This document shows, piece by piece, positions 33,909 to 42,130 of a DNA stretch of 64,000 nt. The stretch's first letter is position 1. Every line of letters begins with the position of its first letter. A model generated the notes under the pieces. It did not search any database, was not told where the DNA came from, and worked only from the letters and a program-made list of their open reading frames with translations. The DNA is taken from NCBI GenBank assembly GCA_036635835.1, contig JAVWPP010000002.1:1-64000 (forward strand). Direction: 5' to 3'. This stretch comes from JAVWPP01 sp036635835 (GTDB lineage Bacteria; Bacillota; Clostridia; TANB77; CAG-465). The position numbers and the translations under genes are program-made.

Positions 33909-35087
33909 ATGAAAAAAATAATATCAATTAGTTTAATAATAATGATATTAGCAATAAATACACAAGTATTTGCAGCATCAATACCTATAGTTAATATAGG
34001 TGGACCCAATAGAGCTGAAGTACAAGTAGGTGGATCAGTAAGTTATACTGTTGCATTTTACGGTGCTAATTCAATTAATTTAAAAAGTTCAGATATAGGA
34101 ATCGCGGGTTCTGGTGTAACAGCAGCAAAGACGGTTTCAGGATCTGGTAATACAAGGACAGTTACACTTAGTAATATACAAGGTGAAATAGGTAAAGTTG
34201 TAAGTATAGCTATTAGATCAGGAGTAGCAACTAACGCATCTGGAAGTTCAGTGCAAACACCTAATTCTATTGGCTTTGTAATAAAACAAGGTCAATATGA
34301 TAATGTAAAGCCTTCTATTACAGTAACAGGCCCTTCTAAAAATAATGTAGATTTAGGAGCTTCAGTTGTATATAACGTAAATTATTCAGATAAAAGTGGT
34401 ATAAAGAATATTTCTTTAAATAGTTCAAGTATAGCTTTATTTGGATTTACAGCAAATGTGTCAATTAGCGGAACTGGAACTTCAAGAAGAATAACATTAA
34501 ATAACGTTCAAGGCGCAGAAGGTGGCAATAAATATATAAGTATTAAAAGCGGAACAGCAGCGGATATGGTTGGAAATTTAGCTTATGGTGTAGAAAGAAC
34601 AACAAAATTTTGTATAAATGCAAAACCAGTTGAAACACCTAGTAATCAAGAAATAAAACCAGTAGAGAATAAGCAAACAGACGTAAACAAGCCAACTATT
34701 AATATTTCTGCACCAAGTGCAACTTCAATTTTAGCAGGTGAAACAATAAGATATGTACTTACATACAATGATGATCAAGGATTACAAAATATATCGTTAA
34801 AAATTGATGATGTAAAATTAATAGGGTTTACAGCGGATATAACAATAGAAAATGATGAAAATAAAAGAGTGATTATATTATCAAATGTACAAGGAGACTT
34901 AGAAACTGAAAAATACATATCAATCAATTCGGAAACTGCAGTAGACCTTAAAGGTAACAAAGCAGAAGCTGTAAATAAAACTATTCCATTTAAAATAGAA
35001 AAAAAAGCAGAAATAAATGATAAAAAATATAATGATGGTAGACCAAATGATTGGATAGAAAATCCAAACACGGGAAAAAACATATAA
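33909..35087 (+). CDS. Secreted protein with three Ig-like repeats, ending in NPNTG
   Basis: 392 residues. Signal peptide (about 1-23, AINTQVFAAS), then three Ig-like units of about 100 residues. Each follows the plan of a Pro/Gly opening (VTGPSKNNVDLGASVVYNV), an ISL strand, GFTANVSI, RRITLNNVQG, KYISIKSGTAADMVGN. An acidic Pro-rich linker precedes the third unit. The protein ends IENPNTGKNI: NPxTG is the class B sortase-type motif, but no hydrophobic helix or charged tail follows. The start is ATG 33909 with CGGAGG upstream; in-frame codons further upstream precede the Shine-Dalgarno. It shares its repeat with the genes at 35703 and 37796. Confidence 0.82.
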   Translation: MKKIISISLIIMILAINTQVFAASIPIVNIGGPNRAEVQVGGSVSYTVAFYGANSINLKSSDIGIAGSGVTAAKTVSGSGNTRTVTLSNIQGEIGKVVSIAIRSGVATNASGSSVQTPNSIGFVIKQGQYDNVKPSITVTGPSKNNVDLGASVVYNVNYSDKSGIKNISLNSSSIALFGFTANVSISGTGTSRRITLNNVQGAEGGNKYISIKSGTAADMVGNLAYGVERTTKFCINAKPVETPSNQEIKPVENKQTDVNKPTINISAPSATSILAGETIRYVLTYNDDQGLQNISLKIDDVKLIGFTADITIENDENKRVIILSNVQGDLETEKYISINSETAVDLKGNKAEAVNKTIPFKIEKKAEINDKKYNDGRPNDWIENPNTGKNI

Positions 35088-35123
35088 AAAAAGCACGTAA
35101 TATAAAAGTTACGTGTTTTTTTA
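35087..35123. terminator. Bidirectional terminator
   Basis: AAAGCACGTAA/TTACGTGTTTT stem with A-runs before and T-runs after, between the Ig-like gene and the convergent DUF2188 gene. Confidence 0.85.
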
Positions 35124-35136
35124 TTCCTAACTGAAT

Positions 35137-35358
35137 TTATCCTTTAGGAGGAGTTGGATCATTTCCATAACTATCTTTGTCACGGAATTTTCCGTTTGCT
35201 GCATGTATAAAGACTTCAGATTTTTGGTTTATTGCGATCCTTCTTGCTATAACAATAGCTTCTTGTTGTGTATCTACATTTCTTGTAGCTTTAGAATTTC
35301 CTTCACCTCTAACTGACCAACCTCCGTTATTACGTTTTACAACATGTTGATTTGGCAT
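35137..35358 (-). CDS. DUF2188 family small protein
   Basis: 73 residues. It matches the DUF2188 pattern: NQHVVKRNNGGWSVRGEGN, ATRNVDTQQEAIVIARRIA, a strand SEVFIHAANGKFRDKDSYG, and the terminal NDPTPPKG. The family is widespread, small and soluble, with no assigned function. The start is ATG 35358 with AGAGGTGA upstream. It has a near-consensus promoter. It is an isolated gene between two surface-protein genes. Confidence 0.9.
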   Translation of the reverse strand: MPNQHVVKRNNGGWSVRGEGNSKATRNVDTQQEAIVIARRIAINQKSEVFIHAANGKFRDKDSYGNDPTPPKG

Positions 35359-35383
35359 GAATATCACCTCTTTTTCTAAAATT

Positions 35384-35412
35384 ATTATATCAAGAAAAAT
35401 TAACATGTACAA
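35384..35412 (-). promoter_or_regulatory. Promoter of the DUF2188 gene
   Basis: On the minus strand TTGTAC (35407-35412), a 17-bp spacer and TATAAT (35384-35389) with a TG extension. Confidence 0.78.
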
Positions 35413-35642
35413 TACATTATTGATAAAAAATGCAAATAGTTCAATCTTGTATACTTTTCATCATATTTACATCTTAAAGTGTTATCTAATATAAAAAATC
35501 TCCCTATAAATATATAGAAGTAACTTATACTTTTTTCAATAAAAATAATAATACACTTACACATCTACTGTACAAAGTTCGAAATATTTAGCATATTAGC
35601 AGAATTCTTTCAGAAAATAGTGTAAAAAACTACGATTTTTTG
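35413..35642. other. Gene-free interval between divergent promoters
   Basis: About 230 bases of AT-rich sequence between the DUF2188 promoter and the promoter of the second Ig-like gene. I see no ORF with a ribosome-binding site, no stable hairpin and no terminator. It may simply hold regulator sites for the divergent genes. Confidence 0.4.
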
Positions 35643-35671
35643 TTGATGTATTATGTTAACTGTGATATAAT
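35643..35671 (+). promoter_or_regulatory. Promoter of the second Ig-like surface protein gene
   Basis: TTGATG (35643-35648), a 17-bp spacer and TATAAT (35666-35671) with a TG extension. Confidence 0.8.
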
Positions 35672-35702
35672 ATACACTATTAAAAGTATCAAGGAGGTAT
35701 AT

Positions 35703-37637
35703 ATGAAAAGAAAATTAATTATTATAATTTTAATATTCACAATAACATTTATAAATTTAAATTGTTGTGCGTACATATATGCTGCTCCTTTAGACAACAT
35801 ACCGCCAACAGTAACTATATATTATGCGGGCAACCAAGCTGTTAAATTAGGGGAAAGCATAGTATATAATATTACGTATTTAGATAATACTAAAGTAGAA
35901 AGCATAAAATTAAAAAATTCAGATATAAGTTTAAATGGATTTACAGCTAATATAGATATACAAGCAAATCAAAATAAAAGAAAAATAATATTAAGCAACA
36001 TTCAAGGTGAAATTGGAGTTAATAAATACATAAGTTTAAAACCAGGAACTGCTGTAGATATCTCTGGAAATGTAGCAAAAGGCGTGGATAGAAGTGCGTA
36101 CTTTAGAATTGTAGATTCTAAAGATTCAAAAAATCCAGATATATATTTAAGTGGACCATCAGACAAAACTGTACATATGGGAGAAAGCATAACATATACG
36201 GCCAAATATTCAGACAATATAGGTATAGAAAAAATAAATTTAACAAGTAAAAATATAATACTAAACGGATTTGAAGCTAATATCAATGTTTATGGCTCAG
36301 GAATGGAGCGAAAAATAAAACTAAGCAATATAAGTGGGGAATATGATCAAGATAAAAGCATAACTATTAGCTCGGGAACGGCTGTAGATGCCGCAGGAAA
36401 TAAGGCTTATGGAATAAGTATGTCTCAAAAATTCTCAATAGTAGAAAAGCAAACAGATTTTAATGGCAAAATAATAAATATACCTGTAGAAGAATCCATT
36501 CTAACTTCTATTGAAGACCAAGAATCGTTTGAATGTACGGATCCTGTAACTTTAGAAATTGATAATAAAGTAAAAAAAGCTGGTATGTGGTTTGATGTTA
36601 CTAGAGATAATGTTAAAAATTTTTATGAAAATAATTACATTTCCGAAGGCAAAACTTGCACATACAACATCCAATTTTATAATAATACAGATGAAAACTT
36701 AGAAAACGTACTAATCAGACTATCAATTCCTAAATCTGTGGATGTAGTAGAAGTTACAGCTGGCGGTGAAAAAGTAAGTAAAACTAATCAATTAACCGTA
36801 GTACAATGGAAAGTAGGAAAACTAGAAAAAGGTAAAGGATATACATTAAAAGCAAAAGTAAAATTTTTAGAAGATACAAACTTAAAAAAGAGTAAAGAGC
36901 TAGTTTCAGAATTTTTTTCTAAAGTAGATATGATATCAGATAAACAAATAAATTCCATGTATACAAGGCAAGCGTTTGTTGATCTTTCTAAAAATAAATC
37001 GGCAAAGTCAAAAAAATATTTAAAAATATATACTTTTCCAAGTAAAATAAGCCCTAGCGAAAAAATATCTAAAGTGGATTTTGCTAGAATAATAATAGAT
37101 AGCGGTATAATAAAAAATATTCCTAGTAAAAAAGGATATAAGTCATATAACGATAAAAATAAAATACCGTTTAATCAAAGAAAAGCAGTTAGTACTATGA
37201 CTGAAATTGGAATATTTATGCCAGATGAAAAGGGAAATTTAAATGCAGACAAGTTAATAACAAAAGCTGAAATGTATGATATATTGATGAAAGTTTTAAA
37301 ATACAAGTATAATGATCTATTAGTAAGTGAAGCAACGCCCTTTATTGTAAATAAAGATATTACAAATAATGAAAATGAAGCATTAGAGTATAAAAATTCA
37401 GTAATGCAGCTTATTAGAATGAACATAGTAGAAAGATCTAGTATAAATATAAGCGAAACAGCTACTATACAAGATGTATTGCAAGTAGTTAACTGCGTTA
37501 CATATAGAGATAACATTGGAAAAATTAAAAATATAAACAATACAAAATTTGCAAAAGAAAACTTAGATCTTATTACTATTGCAACAAAAAATATTAAATA
37601 TAAGTATGATAAAGACTTGAAAATGCAAGTAGTTTAA
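35703..37637 (+). CDS. Secreted protein: two Ig-like repeats, a DUF11-like domain and a C-terminal SLH-like region
   Basis: 644 residues. Signal peptide about 1-28 (CAYIYAAPLDN). Two Ig-like units follow, of the same family as the neighbour: KLGESIVYNITYLDN, NGFTANIDI, YISLKPGTAVDISGN; then VHMGESITYTAKYSDN, NGFEANINV, ITISSGTAVDAAGN. A segment about 290-420 (TCTYNIQFYNNTDENLENVL, VDVVEVTAGGEK) looks like a DUF11-type beta-sandwich. The C-terminus has SLH-like repeats (SKVDFARIIIDSGII; RKAVSTMTEIGIFMPDEKGN; LITKAEMYDILMKVL), predicting non-covalent binding to secondary wall polymer. Start ATG 35703 with AAGGAGGT. It ends in a terminator. Confidence 0.8.
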   Translation: MKRKLIIIILIFTITFINLNCCAYIYAAPLDNIPPTVTIYYAGNQAVKLGESIVYNITYLDNTKVESIKLKNSDISLNGFTANIDIQANQNKRKIILSNIQGEIGVNKYISLKPGTAVDISGNVAKGVDRSAYFRIVDSKDSKNPDIYLSGPSDKTVHMGESITYTAKYSDNIGIEKINLTSKNIILNGFEANINVYGSGMERKIKLSNISGEYDQDKSITISSGTAVDAAGNKAYGISMSQKFSIVEKQTDFNGKIINIPVEESILTSIEDQESFECTDPVTLEIDNKVKKAGMWFDVTRDNVKNFYENNYISEGKTCTYNIQFYNNTDENLENVLIRLSIPKSVDVVEVTAGGEKVSKTNQLTVVQWKVGKLEKGKGYTLKAKVKFLEDTNLKKSKELVSEFFSKVDMISDKQINSMYTRQAFVDLSKNKSAKSKKYLKIYTFPSKISPSEKISKVDFARIIIDSGIIKNIPSKKGYKSYNDKNKIPFNQRKAVSTMTEIGIFMPDEKGNLNADKLITKAEMYDILMKVLKYKYNDLLVSEATPFIVNKDITNNENEALEYKNSVMQLIRMNIVERSSINISETATIQDVLQVVNCVTYRDNIGKIKNINNTKFAKENLDLITIATKNIKYKYDKDLKMQVV

Positions 37638-37639
37638 CG

Positions 37640-37668
37640 AAAAATAGAGGAAACTCTATTTTTTTTTG
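37640..37668 (+). terminator. Terminator after the second Ig-like gene
   Basis: AAAATAGAG pairs with CTCTATTTT around a GAAA-type tetraloop and runs into T9. Confidence 0.87.
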
Positions 37669-37697
37669 TTAAATCATGGTCATAAACGCAAAGTATA

Positions 37698-37726
37698 TTG
37701 AATTTTTATGTAATCTGTGGTATAAT
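37698..37726 (+). promoter_or_regulatory. Promoter of the large Ig-like membrane protein gene
   Basis: TTGAAT (37698-37703), a 17-bp spacer with TTTTATGTAA, and TATAAT (37721-37726). The spacer sequence is shared with the promoter at 33854. Confidence 0.82.
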
Positions 37727-37795
37727 GAATGTATAGTTTAATATTTCTATAAACCTTTAAATAAAGATTTAATAAAATAATAGGAGATGATAAGT

Positions 37796-40609
37796 ATGAA
37801 AATATTTATACAATATTTCAAAGACTATAGAGAATCTTACAAATCATTAAAACCATTGCAAAAATTAGTTCCTATATTAGGAATTGCACTGGCTGCATTT
37901 TTAGCTAAAGTAAATGTAATTCTTACTTTGGTAGTTTTAGGACTATCATTTGTATATATTACTAACAATGCTACAAACGTAGCTAAGCTACAAGAAAGTG
38001 AAAACAAAAACGCAGAACAATCTAATCCTTTCAGCATAGCAAAGGCAGTTATATTTTTCGCAATTCTTGCTTGTGTTTCTTATAAGCTTTGGACTGTTAA
38101 CAAGGTGATCCTTGGAGTAGTAGTTGTCTTTATGGCATTTTATTATAACAAGAAAATCAAGGGAACAGTTCATTTAAGTAAGAAAAACATTTCTTTTGAC
38201 AAGACTAAAGCATTTTTTACAGAAAAGAAATTCGCAGGTATGTTTAAGTCATCAAAAGAAAACAAAAAAGAAAAGAAAGCAAAAACAGACAAGAAAGCAA
38301 AAAATGAAATGAAAGATTCTAAATTTCAAAACTTTAAAGTATCAATAGTAGAAAAAGCAAAAATACTAAAACAAAAATTATTAAAAGGAGGCATTAATAT
38401 GCGGACTTCAATTAGAAAACACTTAAATTTTAAAAACGTAGTAGTATCTATACTTTTAGCAGCATCCCTTAGCTTGGGTGGAATCTTTGCATATACACAA
38501 CTTAGTAAAAAGCCATGTGATTGCAAAGCAAAAGCTCAATATCAGGAAATGCTAAATGAGGCTTATCAAGAATTAGACACAGCATACGACGAAATAGACA
38601 AGCAAAATGAAAAAATTGAAGAATTAGATGACAAAATAGCTGAAATGGAAAATGAAGACAAAGCAGAAGTAGAAGCAAAAACAGAATCAGCTCCAATAGA
38701 AGCTATTACAACATCACCAATAACAGAGTACAATCCTAATAATAATAACAATAATTCAAGTTCGTCATTAGGCTCTTATAATAATGATACAAGTAGTATT
38801 AATAAAGACAGTAGTTCAAATGGCGGAAATGACAATTCATCAACAGTTGATACACCAAGTTCTTCAGTAGATAATCAAGCACCACAAGTTAAACTTGTAG
38901 GTAACTCACAAGTCGAAGCAGGTAAAGAATACACACTACAAGTTATAATCGAAGACGAAAATCTTAAAGAAGTTGGCCAAGTAAAAGATTATTTCAAAGG
39001 TTTAGAAAATGCAAAAATAGGAGAACCAACACAAATATCAAGCTCAAATTACAAGTTCCCTATAACATTTGAAAAAGCCGGCGAATACAAGGTTTATATT
39101 TCTGAAGGATTAGCTAAAGATACAGTAAATTTAACATCAGGTAAGAGCAACGAGCTAACAATTTCAGTAACAGAAGCTAAGCCAAACCCAGAAGATAAAC
39201 CAGAAGTAGCAACAGATACTAATAAACCAGTTGTAACAGTAGAAACAAGTAACTTAAATCTTAAAACAGGCGAAAAAGTATCAATTACTCTTAAAGCAAC
39301 TGATGACAACAAAATCGACAAATTCTATATTGGAGCTTCATTGATTAACGGCACAACAATAGGACAATTTGAAGTGGATTCAATTTCAGAAAATGACGAT
39401 TCAAGAGTTGTTAATTTTATCGCTAAAAAAGCAGGAACTTACAATGTATCATTTAGTGAAGGAATCGCAGTTGACGAAGCAGGAAATAAATCTGATGCAC
39501 CTAACGCTATTACTTTCGTAGTAACAGACAAAGATAATTCAGAAGATAAACCTGTAGAGCCAGGACAACCAGTTGAACCAGTAGAACCTTCAAAAGATAC
39601 AGAGAAGCCACAGCTTTCTTACGAGTCAAGTAATGCTACTATTTACGAAAATTTTACTATTACTTTAAATGCTAAAGACAATGTTGAGATTAAATCATTT
39701 GATTTCAGTGAATCAGATATTAATTTACCAGAAGGATGCAAATATTTAAATCACAGTTTTAAAGATCAATCTACAGTAGAAATACTAATTTTAGTGGACA
39801 GCCTTGTAGATGATTCAGGTAATTTAAATTTCAGTATTAACGAAGCGGTTGTTACAGACACTTCAGGTAATAAATCAGACCAATTGAATATTACTGTTCC
39901 TGTTACAGGAGTAGATAATACAGAGAAGCCAGAAGTATTACCAGAAGAACCAGAACAAAGTGAAGAATTAGCTATAACATTAAGCGCAGACAGACAATCA
40001 GTAACATCAGGTGAAAGCTTTTACGTTATAGGAACTCCTAATACAACTCTTAACGGATATACTTTAAATAGAGCGAATATACAAGTACCGGAAGGTATTG
40101 AGATAGGTTCAATCGAACAAAGTACCGATAAAATTGTAATAGAGGTTAAAACTTCTACAAATGTTACAGGTTCAGTTAATATAACAATCGATAATGCAGT
40201 TAATACAGTTACAGTAGATGTTACACCAGTTGAAACTATCACTGAAAAACCGGTTACACCAGAAGCCCCAGCAGAAGAACCTATTATAGAAGAAGTAGTA
40301 CCTAGTATTACAAGTCCTTCTATAGAGGAAAATAATGTTGAGGTGAAAGAAGAAACAGTTGTACCAGAAGCCCCAGTAGACAATATAGAAGAGGACGTTA
40401 AAGAAGAGGTTTCAAACGGTTCTGAAGAAGTAATTCAAAATGAAACAACTAACCAAGATGATTGGGAAGAAGTTAATATTGATGAAACAGTAGAACCAGT
40501 ACAACCAGTAGAACCAGTACAACCAGTAGAATCAACACAACCAGTAGAAAATCAACAAGAAACTTTAGTTTCAGATGAAATTCCAGTCTTTGAATCAGCA
40601 GATAGCTAA
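37796..40609 (+). CDS. Large membrane-anchored Ig-like repeat protein with an internal in-frame start
   Basis: 937 residues. The N-terminal module (1-200) has three or four membrane helices (about 25-60 and 82-120) and then a very Lys-rich cytoplasmic stretch. At residue 202 an in-frame ATG (38399) follows AAAGGAGG with ideal spacing and opens a second signal-anchor (NVVVSILLAASLSLGGIFAY). After this come a coiled coil (about 245-285), an Asn/Ser-rich linker, several Ig-like units related to the two preceding surface proteins (GEKVSITLKATDDNKIDKFY; YNVSFSEGIAVDEAGNKSD), and an acidic Pro/Val/Glu tail with PVEPVQ repeats. No LPxTG or SLH is seen. It may be a fusion or a gene with two products. 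Confidence 0.8.
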   Translation: MKIFIQYFKDYRESYKSLKPLQKLVPILGIALAAFLAKVNVILTLVVLGLSFVYITNNATNVAKLQESENKNAEQSNPFSIAKAVIFFAILACVSYKLWTVNKVILGVVVVFMAFYYNKKIKGTVHLSKKNISFDKTKAFFTEKKFAGMFKSSKENKKEKKAKTDKKAKNEMKDSKFQNFKVSIVEKAKILKQKLLKGGINMRTSIRKHLNFKNVVVSILLAASLSLGGIFAYTQLSKKPCDCKAKAQYQEMLNEAYQELDTAYDEIDKQNEKIEELDDKIAEMENEDKAEVEAKTESAPIEAITTSPITEYNPNNNNNNSSSSLGSYNNDTSSINKDSSSNGGNDNSSTVDTPSSSVDNQAPQVKLVGNSQVEAGKEYTLQVIIEDENLKEVGQVKDYFKGLENAKIGEPTQISSSNYKFPITFEKAGEYKVYISEGLAKDTVNLTSGKSNELTISVTEAKPNPEDKPEVATDTNKPVVTVETSNLNLKTGEKVSITLKATDDNKIDKFYIGASLINGTTIGQFEVDSISENDDSRVVNFIAKKAGTYNVSFSEGIAVDEAGNKSDAPNAITFVVTDKDNSEDKPVEPGQPVEPVEPSKDTEKPQLSYESSNATIYENFTITLNAKDNVEIKSFDFSESDINLPEGCKYLNHSFKDQSTVEILILVDSLVDDSGNLNFSINEAVVTDTSGNKSDQLNITVPVTGVDNTEKPEVLPEEPEQSEELAITLSADRQSVTSGESFYVIGTPNTTLNGYTLNRANIQVPEGIEIGSIEQSTDKIVIEVKTSTNVTGSVNITIDNAVNTVTVDVTPVETITEKPVTPEAPAEEPIIEEVVPSITSPSIEENNVEVKEETVVPEAPVDNIEEDVKEEVSNGSEEVIQNETTNQDDWEEVNIDETVEPVQPVEPVQPVESTQPVENQQETLVSDEIPVFESADS
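40493..40555 (+). repeat. Short tandem repeat encoding PVEPVQ
   Basis: Units of GTAGAACCAGTACAACCA repeat in tandem with decay near the 3' end of the large Ig-like gene, encoding Pro-Val-Glu-Pro-Val-Gln. It is a likely site of length variation. Confidence 0.85.
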
Positions 40610-40688
40610 TGTTGATTTAAAAAACAGTATATTAAATCAAAAAAATCAAATTAGTAATTTGCAACTAGAAGCAAACTCTAATTGATTA

Positions 40689-40717
40689 GTGACTTCAGTG
40701 ACGGAAAAGCATAATTT
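40689..40717 (+). promoter_or_regulatory. Weak candidate promoter for the structured RNA
   Basis: GTGACT (40689-40694), a 17-bp spacer and TAATTT (40712-40717) would start transcription near 40724, about 20 nt before the first long helix. Neither hexamer is strong. The RNA could instead be cut from read-through of the upstream gene. Confidence 0.3.
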
Positions 40718-40723
40718 TATTCC

Positions 40724-41242
40724 AAAAAAATATTAATGTATTAATTGTAGGGTAATACAAAAATATTTGGATGGAATATACAAGAAGATAGTTACCAGAA
40801 GAAAACGAAATCAAGAACCAAACCTACAAATTGGTTTGAGAGATTGAATTCTATGGTAGCTACCCTACAAGACATTTAAGAACGACAAAAATTGGTGGCC
40901 ACCAATAAATATTTTCATAAAAAAATTATATATATATTAGCTAATTCTCACCTATTTAAAGCGTAAGCTTTAGAGAAAAACCTTTATTGCTGGGGCAATT
41001 AAGGCGGTGAGAGTTAGCACACAATTAAAAAATAAAAAATAATTAGTTGTGGACTTTTTTCTTGGGCACTAGTTCTTCTTCACTTCGGTGGAGAGGGACT
41101 GGAGCTCGAGATAAAAAGTTGGGGTTTTCCCCTTATCCAAGACAGTACACTTAGCATAATAGCGGATAACACAACTAATTTCAAAAAAAAAAAATATATA
41201 TATATAATTAAAAAGAAAGTTGCATTTGCAGCTTTTTTTTTG
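40724..41242 (+). ncRNA. Large structured non-coding RNA candidate (about 520 nt)
   Basis: There is no ORF with a ribosome-binding site between 40610 and 41338, but there is dense nested pairing. Domain 1: TTGTAGGGTA (40745-40754) pairs perfectly with 40861-40870; inside it are GTTACC/GGTAGC, GAAATCAA/TTGAATTC (one mismatch) and AACCAA/TTGGTT. A 16-nt perfect palindrome lies at 40891-40906. Domain 2: a 13-bp helix 40940-40952 with 41006-41018 encloses a GTAA tetraloop hairpin (40957-40972) and a second hairpin (40981-41004). Domain 3: an 11-bp perfect helix 41041-41051 with 41170-41180 encloses TCTTGG/CCAAGA, a long hairpin capped by cTTCGg (41069-41102), and GGGG-TTTT-CCCC. A terminator at 41214-41242 closes it. 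It is not RNase P, tmRNA, SRP or 6S RNA by their signatures. The class is unknown; it is in the size range of large ornate RNAs such as ROOL. Confidence 0.75.
41214..41242 (+). terminator. Terminator of the structured RNA
   Basis: AAAGTTGC pairs with GCAGCTTT (one G-T) around ATTT, followed by a run of nine T. Confidence 0.88.
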
Positions 41243-41338
41243 CGTTTAAATTCATAAAAAACATATAAAAAAACACATATAATATATTTCGACATTTTAA
41301 AACTTAATTTAGTGCTAAAATACTACTGAGGTGAAAAT

Positions 41339-41650
41339 ATGAAGTGCAATTATGAAGAAGATAATGAAATCTTAAAAGTTTTACTTACTCAAGATATAGA
41401 TACTGGAGAATGTAAAAAAATACGAAATGTAATAGACGGATATATAATTAAATATCAGCCTAAAAAAGTAGTTTTAGATTTATCAAATGTATCATTTATG
41501 GACAGCTCTGGAATAGGGCTAGTAATGGGGAGATATAATTTAGCAAAAATGTTTAACAGTAAGCTAGCCATATGTAATCCAAATAAAAGAATAAAACAAG
41601 TGATTCAGCTTACTAATATAGATAAGTATGTAGAAATAATGGAGGTTTAA
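41339..41650 (+). CDS. spoIIAA: Anti-sigma F factor antagonist SpoIIAA
   Basis: STAS-domain protein of 103 residues. Unphosphorylated SpoIIAA binds SpoIIAB and frees sigma F in the forespore. The phosphorylation motif is intact: FMDSSGIGLVMGRY, with Ser57 aligned to the Bacillus phospho-Ser58. Other matches are KVVLDLSNVS and a C-terminal IKQVIQLTNIDKYV. Start ATG with GAGGTGAAA. The spoIIAB start follows at the next base after the stop. No sigma-H promoter is convincing upstream. Confidence 0.95.
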   Translation: MKCNYEEDNEILKVLLTQDIDTGECKKIRNVIDGYIIKYQPKKVVLDLSNVSFMDSSGIGLVMGRYNLAKMFNSKLAICNPNKRIKQVIQLTNIDKYVEIMEV

Positions 41651-42076
41651 ATGGATAAGATACGTATTGAAATTGAAAGTAAATTAACAAATGTAGCGGT
41701 GGTAAGAGTAGCTGTTGCTACGTTTGTTGCAAATTACAATGTAAAATTAGATGAACTAGTAGATATTAAAACAGCAGTATCAGAAGCAGTTACAAATAGT
41801 ATAGTGCATGGATACGAAGAAAAAAAAGGTACAATTGTTGTAGAATGTATATATTCTAAAGGTATTTTTGTAGTGAAAGTTATAGATAAGGGCATTGGAA
41901 TTGGAGATATAAGTTTAGCTACAACCCCTGCTTATACAAGTAAACCGGAACTAGAACACGCCGGAATGGGTTTTACCATAATGTCAACTTTTATGGATGA
42001 TCTAATTGTAGATTCTAGTGAGCAAGGTGGCACTATAGTAACTATGACGAAAAAAATAGATAATAACAATAAATGA
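41651..42076 (+). CDS. spoIIAB: Anti-sigma F factor / serine kinase SpoIIAB
   Basis: 141 residues, GHKL-fold. It sequesters sigma F and phosphorylates SpoIIAA. The motifs are AVSEAVTNSIVHGYEE (N box), VIDKGIGIGD (G1) and HAGMGFTIMSTFMDD (G2 region). The expected third gene, sigF (spoIIAC), is missing: only 114 bases with a strong terminator separate spoIIAB from an rluD-type gene. A 26-codon frame starting with ATGA overlap at 42073 bears no resemblance to SigF. Confidence 0.95.
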   Translation: MDKIRIEIESKLTNVAVVRVAVATFVANYNVKLDELVDIKTAVSEAVTNSIVHGYEEKKGTIVVECIYSKGIFVVKVIDKGIGIGDISLATTPAYTSKPELEHAGMGFTIMSTFMDDLIVDSSEQGGTIVTMTKKIDNNNK

Positions 42077-42130
42077 AATTAAAAAGGGAAAAAAACGCGT
42101 TTGGTATACATAATTGTGCACTTTTCCTTG

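Noticed and set aside
40612..40640. Terminator directly after the large Ig-like gene
   Set aside because: TTGATTTAA/TTAAATCAA is a perfect stem, but it is followed by A residues on the plus strand, so it lacks the T-run of an intrinsic terminator.
40610..41338. RNase P RNA, tmRNA, SRP RNA or 6S RNA at this interval
   Set aside because: None of their signatures is present: no GAGGAAAGTCC or ACAGAA blocks, no tmRNA tag frame or tRNA-like GTTCGA ends, no SRP Alu or GGAA loop region, and no single long rod with a central bubble.
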